The notes under the pieces were generated by a model. That model saw only the letters and a list, made by a program, of their open reading frames with translations. It ran no database searches and had not been told where the DNA came from. Source: Kluyvera georgiana ATCC 51603 (lineage in GTDB: Bacteria; Pseudomonadota; Gammaproteobacteria; Enterobacterales; Enterobacteriaceae). From it: 64,000 nucleotides of DNA. Shown here in pieces: positions 50,347 through 58,699 of this stretch. A program made the translations under genes and the position numbers. The DNA lies in contig NZ_LXEU01000066.1 in the NCBI RefSeq assembly GCF_001654985.1, positions 1 through 64,000 on the forward strand, written 5' to 3'. Every line of letters starts with the position of its first letter. Position 1 is the stretch's first letter.

Positions 50347-51369
50347 TCACTCGGTTATATTCACCCATTTCCTCAATAGTGACGATTGGTAAATGGTATT
50401 AACCATCTGTAATGATTTTGCTGCTTCGCGAATATCGCAAAAGCTGGCGGTTGCGGCGTTGTCTAACGCCTGGTAAAAATGCAGTACGGCTTGCTGATGA
50501 CCGATGCCCCAATAGCTTTTACCCACGCCGTCTGGCGAGGCGTCGCTGGCCAGCAGAACGCGTTCATCGCCGCAAATTTGCCACAGCGCGTTGTCATGCA
50601 GCCGCAGCATGCCGCGTTCGAACTCAATTTCCAGCAGCAGCGGGGAGTCGCTGGCATAGCAGTTACTGGCATAAAACAGGCCGCGCGCGCCGTTGTTAAA
50701 GCACAACGTGACCATCGCGCTGTCTTCAGTCTCGATTTCGTCGGCCAGCAGGGTGCTGTCGACAACCCCTTTAAGACGACGAACGCCCTCGCCAAACCAC
50801 TGCATCAGGTCCAGGGTATGAATGGCCTGGTTGATCAACAGGCTGCCACCCTCTGTGGCGAAATTGCCGCGCCACGGGCTTGCGGCATAGTAGTTGCCGG
50901 AACGTGACCAGGTGAGCACCGCTTTTATGGCGTGCATTGTGCCAAGCGAGCCCGCCTCGATGCAGCGCTGAATCGCCAGACTGGTCGGGTTGAGGCGGTT
51001 CTGATAGCAAACGCCAACGTGACGTTGGGCAAGCGCGGCGGCAGCCTGAATTTCGTCTACCTCCTGTGGGTTCATGACCACCGGCTTCTCGCAGAACACC
51101 TGCTTCCCTGCCGCGAGCGCGGCAAGGATCATCGGCTTATGCAGGTAATGCGGCGTACAGATATGCACCACGTCAATGGCGTCATCCAGCAGCATCTCGC
51201 GATAGTCCTGATAAAAATCACAGCCATAGTCGGCAGCGAGCCGGCTGCCCTTTTCGCTATCGATATCGACGACGGCTCGCAGGACCGCGCCCGGTACATG
51301 ACGCAGCGCGTCCACATGGCAGGTGTGAATGGCGCCGCAGCCGATAATTGCCGCCTGACGTGTTTTCAT
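50347..51369 (-). CDS. Gfo/Idh/MocA-family oxidoreductase (island 3, fourth in operon)
   Basis: This is a 340-residue predicted NAD(P)-dependent sugar dehydrogenase. The Rossmann motif AIIGCGAIHTCHVDA starts near residue 7, CEKPVVM carries the catalytic lysine near residue 95, and NQAIHTLDLMQW gives the active-site His and Asp. AGGAGGCGGCG precedes the ATG. It lies 12 bases after the previous gene. It differs enough from its three operon partners to expect a distinct substrate or step. Confidence 0.85.
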   Translation of the reverse strand: MKTRQAAIIGCGAIHTCHVDALRHVPGAVLRAVVDIDSEKGSRLAADYGCDFYQDYREMLLDDAIDVVHICTPHYLHKPMILAALAAGKQVFCEKPVVMNPQEVDEIQAAAALAQRHVGVCYQNRLNPTSLAIQRCIEAGSLGTMHAIKAVLTWSRSGNYYAASPWRGNFATEGGSLLINQAIHTLDLMQWFGEGVRRLKGVVDSTLLADEIETEDSAMVTLCFNNGARGLFYASNCYASDSPLLLEIEFERGMLRLHDNALWQICGDERVLLASDASPDGVGKSYWGIGHQQAVLHFYQALDNAATASFCDIREAAKSLQMVNTIYQSSLLRKWVNITE

Positions 51370-51381
51370 CGCCGCCTCCTG

Positions 51382-52449
51382 TTATTCCACCGCGTTCGCC
51401 AGCATCTGCGCTTTCACGCACAGTTCGGCGGCTTTAAAGGTGTGAGCCTGGGTCATGGCGTTTTCCGTACGGTTCAGGCAGTCCAGAATCAGCTGGCCGA
51501 AGTACGGGAAGCCCACCTGACCGGCGACCGGATAGCGGAACTCGCCCTCTTTGTTGACCAGGTACACCACGTCCTGCTCGCCGCGAGTGATATCGACGTA
51601 TTTGCGGATTTCGATATAACCGTCGGTGCCGAGCAGGGTCAGGCGACCGTCGCCCCAGCTGGAGAGGCCATCCGGGGTAAACCAGTCGCAGCGGAAGTAG
51701 CCGGTCGCGCCGTTCTCCCCGGCCAGCATCGCGTCGCCGAAATCTTCGAACTGCGGATACTGCGGATGGTTAACGTTGCGTACCTGGCTTGCCACGATGC
51801 GCGCGTCAGCGTTGCCGGTGTAAAACAGGAACTGTTCAATCTGATGGCTGCCGATATCGCACAGGATGCCGCCGAAGAATTCCTTCTCGTAGAACCAGCC
51901 CGGGCGACCTTCGCCTTCGCGGTGCGGGCCGACGCCGAGCGTCTGCATTACGCGGCCAATTGCGCCTTGCTGCACCAGTTGCCCGGCGAACACGGCGCTT
52001 TCAACGTGCAGACGTTCGCTGTAATAAACCGCGTATTTGCGCCCGGTTGCCGCCACCTTACGTTTAGCGGCCTCCAGCTGCGCCAGCGTGGTCAGCGGCG
52101 CTTTATCGGTGAAGTAATCTTTACCTGCGTCCATCACCTTCAGCCCCAACGCACAGCGCTCAGAAGGCACGGCGGCACCCGCGACCAGCTGCACGCTGCT
52201 GTCGTTGAGTATGGTTTCCAGCGACGGCGCAATCTGCGCCTGCGGATACTGCTGGACGAACTTGTCGACTTTGGCTGGATCGGGGTCATAAACCCATTTC
52301 AGCGTCGCCCCAGCTTCAATCAGGCCGTTGCACATGCCATAGATATGACCGTGGTCCAACGCGGCGGCGGCAATAATAAACTCGCCCTCGCCGACGACCG
52401 GTTGCGGTTTACCCACCGGGGCGTAGTTCATACCGTCTTTGATGCTCAT
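51382..52449 (-). CDS. Divergent Gfo/Idh/MocA-family protein lacking the EKP motif
   Basis: The 355-residue product has the overall Gfo/Idh fold pattern but an unusual front end: about 20 extra residues before the first strand (FIIAAAALDHGHIYGM replaces the normal glycine-rich GxGxxG). Where the family has CEKP it reads TDKAPLTT, so the lysine is kept but the glutamate is not. The active-site segment is DIGSHQIEQFLF, with Glu in place of the usual Asp. Either it binds the cofactor differently or it is not a normal dehydrogenase. AAGGAG precedes the ATG; the previous gene ends 2 bases before. Confidence 0.8.
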   Translation of the reverse strand: MSIKDGMNYAPVGKPQPVVGEGEFIIAAAALDHGHIYGMCNGLIEAGATLKWVYDPDPAKVDKFVQQYPQAQIAPSLETILNDSSVQLVAGAAVPSERCALGLKVMDAGKDYFTDKAPLTTLAQLEAAKRKVAATGRKYAVYYSERLHVESAVFAGQLVQQGAIGRVMQTLGVGPHREGEGRPGWFYEKEFFGGILCDIGSHQIEQFLFYTGNADARIVASQVRNVNHPQYPQFEDFGDAMLAGENGATGYFRCDWFTPDGLSSWGDGRLTLLGTDGYIEIRKYVDITRGEQDVVYLVNKEGEFRYPVAGQVGFPYFGQLILDCLNRTENAMTQAHTFKAAELCVKAQMLANAVE

Positions 52450-52451
52450 GC

Positions 52452-53630
52452 TTATGCTCCTTTATCCAAATTTTTACCCAACGGAATTGCGCCCACTTCC
52501 GAGAAGTTCTCCACCGAGGCGGCCTTCTCATAGAAGTGCGGGGCGAGGGAAACCAGGCCGCCGGTTTTGTACCAGGGCTCATTCGGGCTGACGGGAAGCG
52601 TCACTACCCGTCCGGTCATTGACGATTGATAAATTGCGGTAATCAGCTCCAGCGAGCGTTTGCCCTGCACGCCATCAATCAGCGGTTCACCGTGCTGTTC
52701 AACGGCGTTGAGCAGGTCGTGAATCTGCCCGGCGTGTAGCGTGTATTTCAGCGGCGGCGTATGGCGGAACAGCGCATCCAGCCGCGCCTCACGTTCGCTA
52801 TCGTGCTGTTCTTGCGGGAAGCCGTTGTCGGCAGAGACGCTGGCCCACACGTCCCAAGGTGCGGAGATGCGCGCTTTATCGCCCTGAATCACGATTTTCT
52901 GGTCTTCACCGTGATGGACTACCGAGGCGGTCAATTGCGTCAGCGCGCCGCTGTCGTAGCGGAAAATGGCGGCGGAAAGATCTTCCACTTCGGCGTTATC
53001 GTGGGCGACGTTAGTCATCATTGCCACCACCTCTTTCGGGAAGCCGAGCATCCACTGGATGGCGTCAATGTGGTGCACCGCATGGTTAAGCGTGCAGCCG
53101 CCGCCCTCTTTCTCCCACGTCCCGCGCCACCACAGGTCGTAGTAGCAGTGGCCGCGCCACCAGAACGAGTCCACCTGCGCGTGGCAGATTTTGCCCAGTT
53201 CGCCGGAATCGACAACCTGCTTTAAGCGCCAGAAGGCGTCGGTAAAGCGGTTCTGGGCGATGATGGAGAGAATTTTGCCGCTGGCACGCTGGGCGGCGAT
53301 CATCGCGTCACACTCTTCCAGCGAGGCCGCCATCGGCTTTTCGCACAGCACGTGCTTGCCGGCGTTGAGCGCGTCAATGCTGATTTCGGCGTGTACGTAG
53401 GGCGGGGTGCAGACGTCGACGATATCCACCTCAAGGCCGGACTCCAGCAGCGCCTGATGGCTGCTGAACACGGTGGCGTGACTCAGCCCGTAGCGTGTTT
53501 TCTTTTCCTGCGCCTTTTCCGGGTAAATATCGACCAGCGCCACAATCTGGCAGCGGTCGGCAAATTCCTGATAGCCCTGAATATGGCTGTGGGAGATGTT
53601 GCCGGTTCCCACAATCGCAATGCGTAACAT
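52452..53630 (-). CDS. Gfo/Idh/MocA-family oxidoreductase (island 3, second in operon)
   Basis: This 392-residue protein has the Rossmann motif AIVGTGNISHSHI, CEKPMAAS with the catalytic lysine, and NHAVHHIDAIQW. A WWRGHCYYDLWWRGTWEKEGGG stretch resembles aromatic-rich substrate loops. It is longer than its relatives by a C-terminal extension of about 45 residues after the barrel-like domain. I chose the ATG at 53630, which has CAGGAGAAC upstream; a longer start would overlap the previous gene. Confidence 0.84.
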   Translation of the reverse strand: MLRIAIVGTGNISHSHIQGYQEFADRCQIVALVDIYPEKAQEKKTRYGLSHATVFSSHQALLESGLEVDIVDVCTPPYVHAEISIDALNAGKHVLCEKPMAASLEECDAMIAAQRASGKILSIIAQNRFTDAFWRLKQVVDSGELGKICHAQVDSFWWRGHCYYDLWWRGTWEKEGGGCTLNHAVHHIDAIQWMLGFPKEVVAMMTNVAHDNAEVEDLSAAIFRYDSGALTQLTASVVHHGEDQKIVIQGDKARISAPWDVWASVSADNGFPQEQHDSEREARLDALFRHTPPLKYTLHAGQIHDLLNAVEQHGEPLIDGVQGKRSLELITAIYQSSMTGRVVTLPVSPNEPWYKTGGLVSLAPHFYEKAASVENFSEVGAIPLGKNLDKGA

Positions 53631-53649
53631 GGTGTTCTCCTGCTGTGGA

Positions 53650-54804
53650 TTACCAGGTGCCGGAGGCATCGAGCGTTTTACTGACCACCTGTTTATCAAT
53701 GGAGGTGGCGATGCGCTCATCGAGCAGCTTTTTAAACAGCGCTTCGTCGAACGGCAGGTCAACCCAGTCATCGGTCCACGTGGAGAGGTGCATGGCGTTT
53801 GACAGCGTCAGGCCGTGAATGCCCTCGGCACCCGGGGCCAGTAGCGGTGTGCCGTGCAGCACCGCGGCGGCGAAGTTGGCGGTGATGACATGGTGATCGC
53901 TACACTCCGGCGCAACCGGAATGGTCACCTCCCAGCACTCCGGTTCACCAAAGCCGTTCTCCCAGCGGGCATTAAATTCGGTTTCCGATTCGCGCAGCCG
54001 CCAGAAGCGCAGCTTGCCATCTTCCACCACCACTTTGCCGCGATCGCCGGCGATCTCCAGACGGTTAGTGCCCGGTGCTTCGGCGGTGGTGGTAATAAAG
54101 ACGCCGGTCGCACCGTTGGCATACTCGGCATAGGCGGTGACCTCGTTTTCCACTTCGATATCGCGATGCTTACCGAACTGGCAGAAAGCGCGCATCCGCA
54201 CCGGCATACCCACCAACCACTGCCATAAATCCAGCTGGTGCGGGTCCTGGTTCAGCAGCACCCCGCCGCCTTCGCCCTTCCAGGTGGCGCGCCAGCCGCC
54301 GGAGTTGTAGTAGCTCTGCGAACGATACCAGTTGGTGATGATCCAGTTGGAGCGACGCAGTTCGCCCAGCTCACCGCTGTCGATCAGATCTTTCACTTTC
54401 TGATACAGCGGGTTAGGGCGTTGGTTAAACATCATGCCGAACACCACGTTGCAGCCGCGGGCGAATTCGTTCATTTCGCGCACCTGCGCGGTGTAGACGC
54501 CAGCCGGTTTCTCGCACAGGGTATGAATGCCGTGACGCATGGCTAGCATGGAGAGACCTGGATGGTCATAGTGCGGCGTGGAGACGATGACCGCGTCAAT
54601 CAGCCCGCTTTTCAGCATCTCTTCGGCGTCGCTGAAGAGAGCCACGTCATTGCCAACCAGCTGGCGAATGGCGGAATGTTTGTCGGGATTGTTGTCACAC
54701 ACTGCCGTCAGGCAGGCCTCTTTTACCGTACCCGCCAGCAGGTATCGGGCGTGAACGGTTCCGATATTGCCTACGCCGATAATGCCAAAACGCACCTTAT
54801 CCAT
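53650..54804 (-). CDS. Gfo/Idh/MocA-family oxidoreductase (island 3, first in operon)
   Basis: This 384-residue predicted sugar dehydrogenase has the Rossmann motif GIIGVGNIGTVHARY, CEKPAGVY with the catalytic lysine, and NQDPHQLDLWQW. An aromatic-rich YRSQSYYNSGGWRATWKGEGGG loop is also found. The start at 54804 (MDKVRFGIIG) is the only one compatible with the Rossmann fold; an upstream in-frame ATG would cover the promoter region. It is the first gene of the operon and diverges from the LacI gene. Confidence 0.85.
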   Translation of the reverse strand: MDKVRFGIIGVGNIGTVHARYLLAGTVKEACLTAVCDNNPDKHSAIRQLVGNDVALFSDAEEMLKSGLIDAVIVSTPHYDHPGLSMLAMRHGIHTLCEKPAGVYTAQVREMNEFARGCNVVFGMMFNQRPNPLYQKVKDLIDSGELGELRRSNWIITNWYRSQSYYNSGGWRATWKGEGGGVLLNQDPHQLDLWQWLVGMPVRMRAFCQFGKHRDIEVENEVTAYAEYANGATGVFITTTAEAPGTNRLEIAGDRGKVVVEDGKLRFWRLRESETEFNARWENGFGEPECWEVTIPVAPECSDHHVITANFAAAVLHGTPLLAPGAEGIHGLTLSNAMHLSTWTDDWVDLPFDEALFKKLLDERIATSIDKQVVSKTLDASGTW

Positions 54805-54849
54805 GTCGCACCTTAACGTAATAGAAATGACTGAAATCTGAAAATAGGG

Positions 54850-54923
54850 AAGGAGGTGAGGGGGGACAAATGGAATTTGTGAGAATGCTCGCAGCCAGGA
54901 AAGGAATTTGCGCGGAAAAATAA
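54850..54923 (+). other. Perfect Shine-Dalgarno without a well-spaced gene; 17-codon frame
   Basis: AAGGAGGTGA (54850-54859) is fully complementary to the 16S rRNA 3' end. No start codon lies 5-9 bases after it. The nearest ATG, at 54870, opens a 17-codon frame ending at 54923, ahead of the LacI gene. It may be a leader peptide or a chance feature. Confidence 0.3.
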
Positions 54924-54953
54924 AAATAGGTTTTAAAATCATCGAACTGCATC

Positions 54954-54967
54954 TGCAAAAATTTGCA
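54954..54967. promoter_or_regulatory. Candidate operator of the LacI-type regulator
   Basis: TGCAAAAATTTGCA is a near-perfect palindrome (only the central pair mismatched), flanked by CATC and GATG. It lies in the 190-base divergent gap between the LacI gene and the oxidoreductase operon. LacI-family sites are short palindromes of this kind, though this one lacks the usual central CG. Confidence 0.35.
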
Positions 54968-54994
54968 AAAGATGATTGCGACAGAGGTCACACT

Positions 54995-56050
54995 ATGTCT
55001 GGCAAGCTCAAAATGGATGAAATTGCCGCCCGAACCGGCTACTCCGTCAGTACCGTATCACGGGTGTTAAGCGGCAAGTCATATACCAGCGATAAGGCGC
55101 GCGAGGCGATCGTCAGCTGCGCGCGTCAGCTTGGCGTGCTGGATGATTTGGCGAGCGGTCGCCTGCTCATCAACGGCATCGCCGTATTCGCACCGCAGCG
55201 CACGTTTATCGCCCAGGGGGATACCTACTATCTGGAAGTGACGCGCGGCATCGCGGAAGCGGTGGCACCGCACGATGTGTACGTCAGCTACTGCGGGCTG
55301 GATGAACAACGCGCTGATATCAAAGTGTTTCTGGAAAAGGCCGGCCACAAGAATATCAACGCCATCATTATTATTGGTATTGATGATCCGACCATCCACA
55401 AGCTGGCGCAGTCGTTGGATAAGCCGTGCGTGCTGATTAACTCACGTGATAAAGAAGGACTGTTGGATTCCGTCTCGCCAGATCATCGGGCGATTGGCTA
55501 CAGCGCGGCGAACTATCTGTTTGAACAAGGCCATCGGCGGATTTTGAACGTCACCAGCCTGCGGCGGGAGACGATGTACTGGCGGCTGGAGGGGATTAAA
55601 GAGGTTTATCGACAGTACCAGCTGCCGTTCGATGCCCAGCGCGATCTGCTGGTGACCGAGGGCTTCTCTGAAGAGGAAACCGAGCGGGCCTTTGCAGACT
55701 GGTTTGCTTCAACGCCGCCGTCGGCATGGCCGGAAGTGGTTTTTTGCGCGGGGCTGCCGATGTCCGTGGGTATCTATCACGTGCTGCAAAAACGGGGCGT
55801 GCGGGTGCCGCAGGATATCTCCCTGATGACCACCTATGTCTGGGAACTCGACGCGCCAATGCGTAATGAAACCACGGGTATCGCCATTCCCTGCCGGGCG
55901 CTGGGTATCGAGGCTGTCCATCTTTTGCAAACGCGGCTAAACCGCCCCAATGCCCCGGTGTTTAACCTGCTGCTGCAAGGGAAAGTGTATGATTTGGGCA
56001 GCGTGACGCACGCCACGCGCCACGCTGCGCGCGTCTCGGTCTCTCGTTAA
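54995..56050 (+). CDS. LacI-family repressor of the Gfo/Idh-symporter operon
   Basis: This 351-residue regulator has the N-terminal LacI helix-turn-helix (KMDEIAARTGYSVSTVSRVL, residues 6-25), a hinge, and a periplasmic-binding-protein-like sensor domain. I chose the ATG at 54995, with AGAGGTCA upstream; an earlier in-frame start would add 29 residues before the helix-turn-helix. It diverges from the four Gfo/Idh genes and symporter, its probable targets. It ends 4 bases from the convergent msrA stop. The effector is unknown. Confidence 0.87.
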   Translation: MSGKLKMDEIAARTGYSVSTVSRVLSGKSYTSDKAREAIVSCARQLGVLDDLASGRLLINGIAVFAPQRTFIAQGDTYYLEVTRGIAEAVAPHDVYVSYCGLDEQRADIKVFLEKAGHKNINAIIIIGIDDPTIHKLAQSLDKPCVLINSRDKEGLLDSVSPDHRAIGYSAANYLFEQGHRRILNVTSLRRETMYWRLEGIKEVYRQYQLPFDAQRDLLVTEGFSEEETERAFADWFASTPPSAWPEVVFCAGLPMSVGIYHVLQKRGVRVPQDISLMTTYVWELDAPMRNETTGIAIPCRALGIEAVHLLQTRLNRPNAPVFNLLLQGKVYDLGSVTHATRHAARVSVSR

Positions 56051-56054
56051 TTTT

Positions 56055-56693
56055 TCAGGCCTGTGGCGGCAGGCACACGCCTATCCCGCCGATGCCGCAG
56101 TAGCCGTACGGGTTTTTGTGTAGATACTGCTGGTGTTCATCTTCCGCGTAGTAGAACGGTTTCGCGATGGCGATTTCGGTAGTGATGTCGCGTGCGTCAC
56201 CCGCGCTGCGCATGGCTTCCTGGAACTGCTGCAGGCTGGCGTGCGCTTCCTGTTCCTGCTCTGGGGTCAACGGATAGATAGCTGAACGATACTGCGTACC
56301 GTGGTCATTGCCCTGACGCATACCCTGAGCCGGGTCATGATTCTCCCAGAACACTTTGAGCAGTTCGCCATAGCTAATGACCGCCGGATCATACACGACG
56401 CGTACGGCCTCGGCGTGTCCGGTCTGTCCGCTGCAGACTTCGCGGTATGTCGGGTTCGGCGTATAGCCCCCGGTGTAGCCTGCCGCGGTGCTGTAAACGC
56501 CGGGAAGCTGCCAGTACAGCCGCTCTACGCCCCAGAAACAGCCCATCGCAAACAGCGCGACCTCCATGCCTTCCGGCACGTGGGTCATTGAGTGTTCCGT
56601 CACAACATTGAGCGTTGCAACCGGCATGGGTGTATTTCTTCCGGGTAGTGCATCCGATTGAGATACAATATATTTTTTGTCGAACAAGCTCAT
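56055..56693 (-). CDS. msrA: Peptide methionine (S)-S-oxide reductase MsrA
   Basis: MsrA reduces S-methionine sulfoxide in free form and in proteins. The catalytic Cys52 is in [10 protein letters not shown], and the resolving cysteines lie in the C-terminal [11 protein letters not shown]. The 212-residue length matches E. coli. The start [10 protein letters not shown] is preceded by GGAGGCGGTCC. It diverges from tamA, as in E. coli. Confidence 0.97.
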   Translation of the reverse strand: MSLFDKKYIVSQSDALPGRNTPMPVATLNVVTEHSMTHVPEGMEVALFAMGCFWGVERLYWQLPGVYSTAAGYTGGYTPNPTYREVCSGQTGHAEAVRVVYDPAVISYGELLKVFWENHDPAQGMRQGNDHGTQYRSAIYPLTPEQEQEAHASLQQFQEAMRSAGDARDITTEIAIAKPFYYAEDEHQQYLHKNPYGYCGIGGIGVCLPPQA

Positions 56694-56965
56694 AAGGACC
56701 GCCTCCGGGGAACAGTAATTTCCGTTAAGGTTGTAACCGGGCGTGTCTTTTAACACAATAAACACGCCGAATACGTCTAAATTTAAACATAAGAATAATT
56801 TGGGGCTCTGTCTTTATTTCAACCCGACAAAGAGTGGGTTTTTTTTAAGCTGACGTTGAATACCGCGCGCCATCAGGGCGCGAAAAAGGTCACAACGCAG
56901 TCATGGCCGCGGAGCGGACTTTCGTTTCCCTTTTGGGGTGGAAACAAGGATATTCAGGAGAAAAC

Positions 56966-58699
56966 GTGCGACAAATCCGCCAGTTATGTGTGGTGAGCTT
57001 ACTGCTGACCAGCGGTGTTGCCAGTGCAGCAAACATCCGACTACAGGTTGAAGGGCTCTCAGGCGAACTACAAAAAAACGTTCGAGCCCAGCTATCGACC
57101 ATCGACAGCGACGAAGTTTCGCCGGATCGCCGTTTCCGCGCACGCGTGGATGATGCCATTCGCGAGGGGTTGAAAGCCCTTGGCTATTACGAACCGACCA
57201 TCGATTTTGAACTTAAGCCGCCGCCGGCTAAGGGGCGTCAGGTACTGCTGGCCAAAGTGACGCCGGGTGAACCGGTGCGCATTGGCGGTACCGATGTGAT
57301 CCTGCGCGGTGGGGCGCGTACCGACAGCGACTATCTGGCGCTACTCAAGACGCGCCCTAAAATCGGGACGGTGCTCAATCATAGCGATTACGACCATTTC
57401 AAAGGGTCGTTAACCAGCGTGGCGCTGCGTAAGGGCTATTTTGATAGCGAGTTCAAAAAGAGTCAGCTTGGCGTAGCGGTCGATCGTCACCAGGCGTTCT
57501 GGGATATCGATTATGACAGCGGCGAGCGCTACCGCTTTGGTGACGTTACCTTTGAAGGATCGCAGATCCGCGAAGAGTATTTGCAGCATCTGGTCCCGTT
57601 CAAAAAAGGTGACTATTACCAGTCCAGCGATCTGGCGGAACTGAACCGGCGTCTGTCGGCAACCGGCTGGTTTAACTCGGTGGTCGTGGCGCCGGAGTTT
57701 GATAAATCGCGGAAAACTAAGGTGTTACCGCTGCATGGTGTGGTATCGCCGCGCAGCGAAAATACCGTAGAACTGGGGGGCGGTTACTCCACCGATGTTG
57801 GCCCGCGGGTGAAAGCATCATGGAAAAAACCGTGGGTGAACTCTTACGGCCACAGCCTGACGACCAGTCTCAGCGTCTCGGCACCGGAACAGCAGTTGGA
57901 CTTCAGCTATAAGATGCCGCTGCTGAAAAATCCGCTTGAGCAGTACTACCTGGTGCAGGGCGGTTTCAAAAGTACCGACCTCAACGATACCAAGTCTGAC
58001 TCCACCACGCTTGCCGTTTCACGTTTCTTGGACCTTTCCAGCGGCTGGCAGCGGGCAATTAACCTACGCTGGAGTCTTGACCACTTTACGCAGGCTGACG
58101 TCACCAACACCACCATGCTGTTCTATCCGGGCGTCTCTATCAGCCGTACCCGCTCACGCGGCGGTCTGATGCCAACCTGGGGCGACTCTCAGCGTTACTC
58201 GATCGACTACTCGAACACCGCCTGGGGTTCAGACGTCGACTTCTCGGTTTTCCAGGCGCAAAACGTCTGGATCCGTACCCTTTACGATCGCCATCGCTTT
58301 GTGTTTCGTGGCAACCTCGGCTGGATCGAAACAGGCGACTTTGACCGCGTTCCGCCCGATCTTCGCTTCTTTGCCGGTGGTGACCGCAGTATTCGCGGCT
58401 ATAAGTACAAATCGATCTCCCCGGAAGACAGTAAAGGCAAACTTATCGGGGCATCAAAACTGGCCACCGGCTCGCTGGAATATCAGTACAACGTGACCGG
58501 AAAATGGTGGGGTGCCGTGTTCATGGACGGCGGTGAAGCGGTCAGCGATATTCGTCAGAGCGACTGGAAAACCGGCGCAGGGGTAGGGGTACGCTGGCAG
58601 TCGCCGGTCGGGCCTATCAAGCTCGACTTTGCCGTCCCGGTGGGCGACAAAGATGAACATGGATTACAGTTTTACATCGGTCTGGGGCCTGAGCTATGA
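56966..58699 (+). CDS. tamA: Translocation and assembly module outer-membrane protein TamA
   Basis: TamA is an Omp85-family outer-membrane barrel that with TamB takes part in envelope biogenesis. A signal peptide (about residues 1-21, ending ASA) precedes three POTRA domains (to about residue 265) and a 16-strand barrel with the RGYKY motif of the lid loop ([13 protein letters not shown]). The start is a GTG at 56966 with CAGGAG upstream, giving 577 residues as in E. coli. A longer ATG start is incompatible with the signal peptide. It overlaps tamB by 4 bases. Confidence 0.96.
   Translation: MRQIRQLCVVSLLLTSGVASAANIRLQVEGLSGELQKNVRAQLSTIDSDEVSPDRRFRARVDDAIREGLKALGYYEPTIDFELKPPPAKGRQVLLAKVTPGEPVRIGGTDVILRGGARTDSDYLALLKTRPKIGTVLNHSDYDHFKGSLTSVALRKGYFDSEFKKSQLGVAVDRHQAFWDIDYDSGERYRFGDVTFEGSQIREEYLQHLVPFKKGDYYQSSDLAELNRRLSATGWFNSVVVAPEFDKSRKTKVLPLHGVVSPRSENTVELGGGYSTDVGPRVKASWKKPWVNSYGHSLTTSLSVSAPEQQLDFSYKMPLLKNPLEQYYLVQGGFKSTDLNDTKSDSTTLAVSRFLDLSSGWQRAINLRWSLDHFTQADVTNTTMLFYPGVSISRTRSRGGLMPTWGDSQRYSIDYSNTAWGSDVDFSVFQAQNVWIRTLYDRHRFVFRGNLGWIETGDFDRVPPDLRFFAGGDRSIRGYKYKSISPEDSKGKLIGASKLATGSLEYQYNVTGKWWGAVFMDGGEAVSDIRQSDWKTGAGVGVRWQSPVGPIKLDFAVPVGDKDEHGLQFYIGLGPEL

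Noticed and set aside
50932-52533. 533-codon open frame antisense to two Gfo/Idh genes
   Set aside because: The plus-strand product has no recognisable motif, while the minus-strand genes have Rossmann signatures and ribosome sites.
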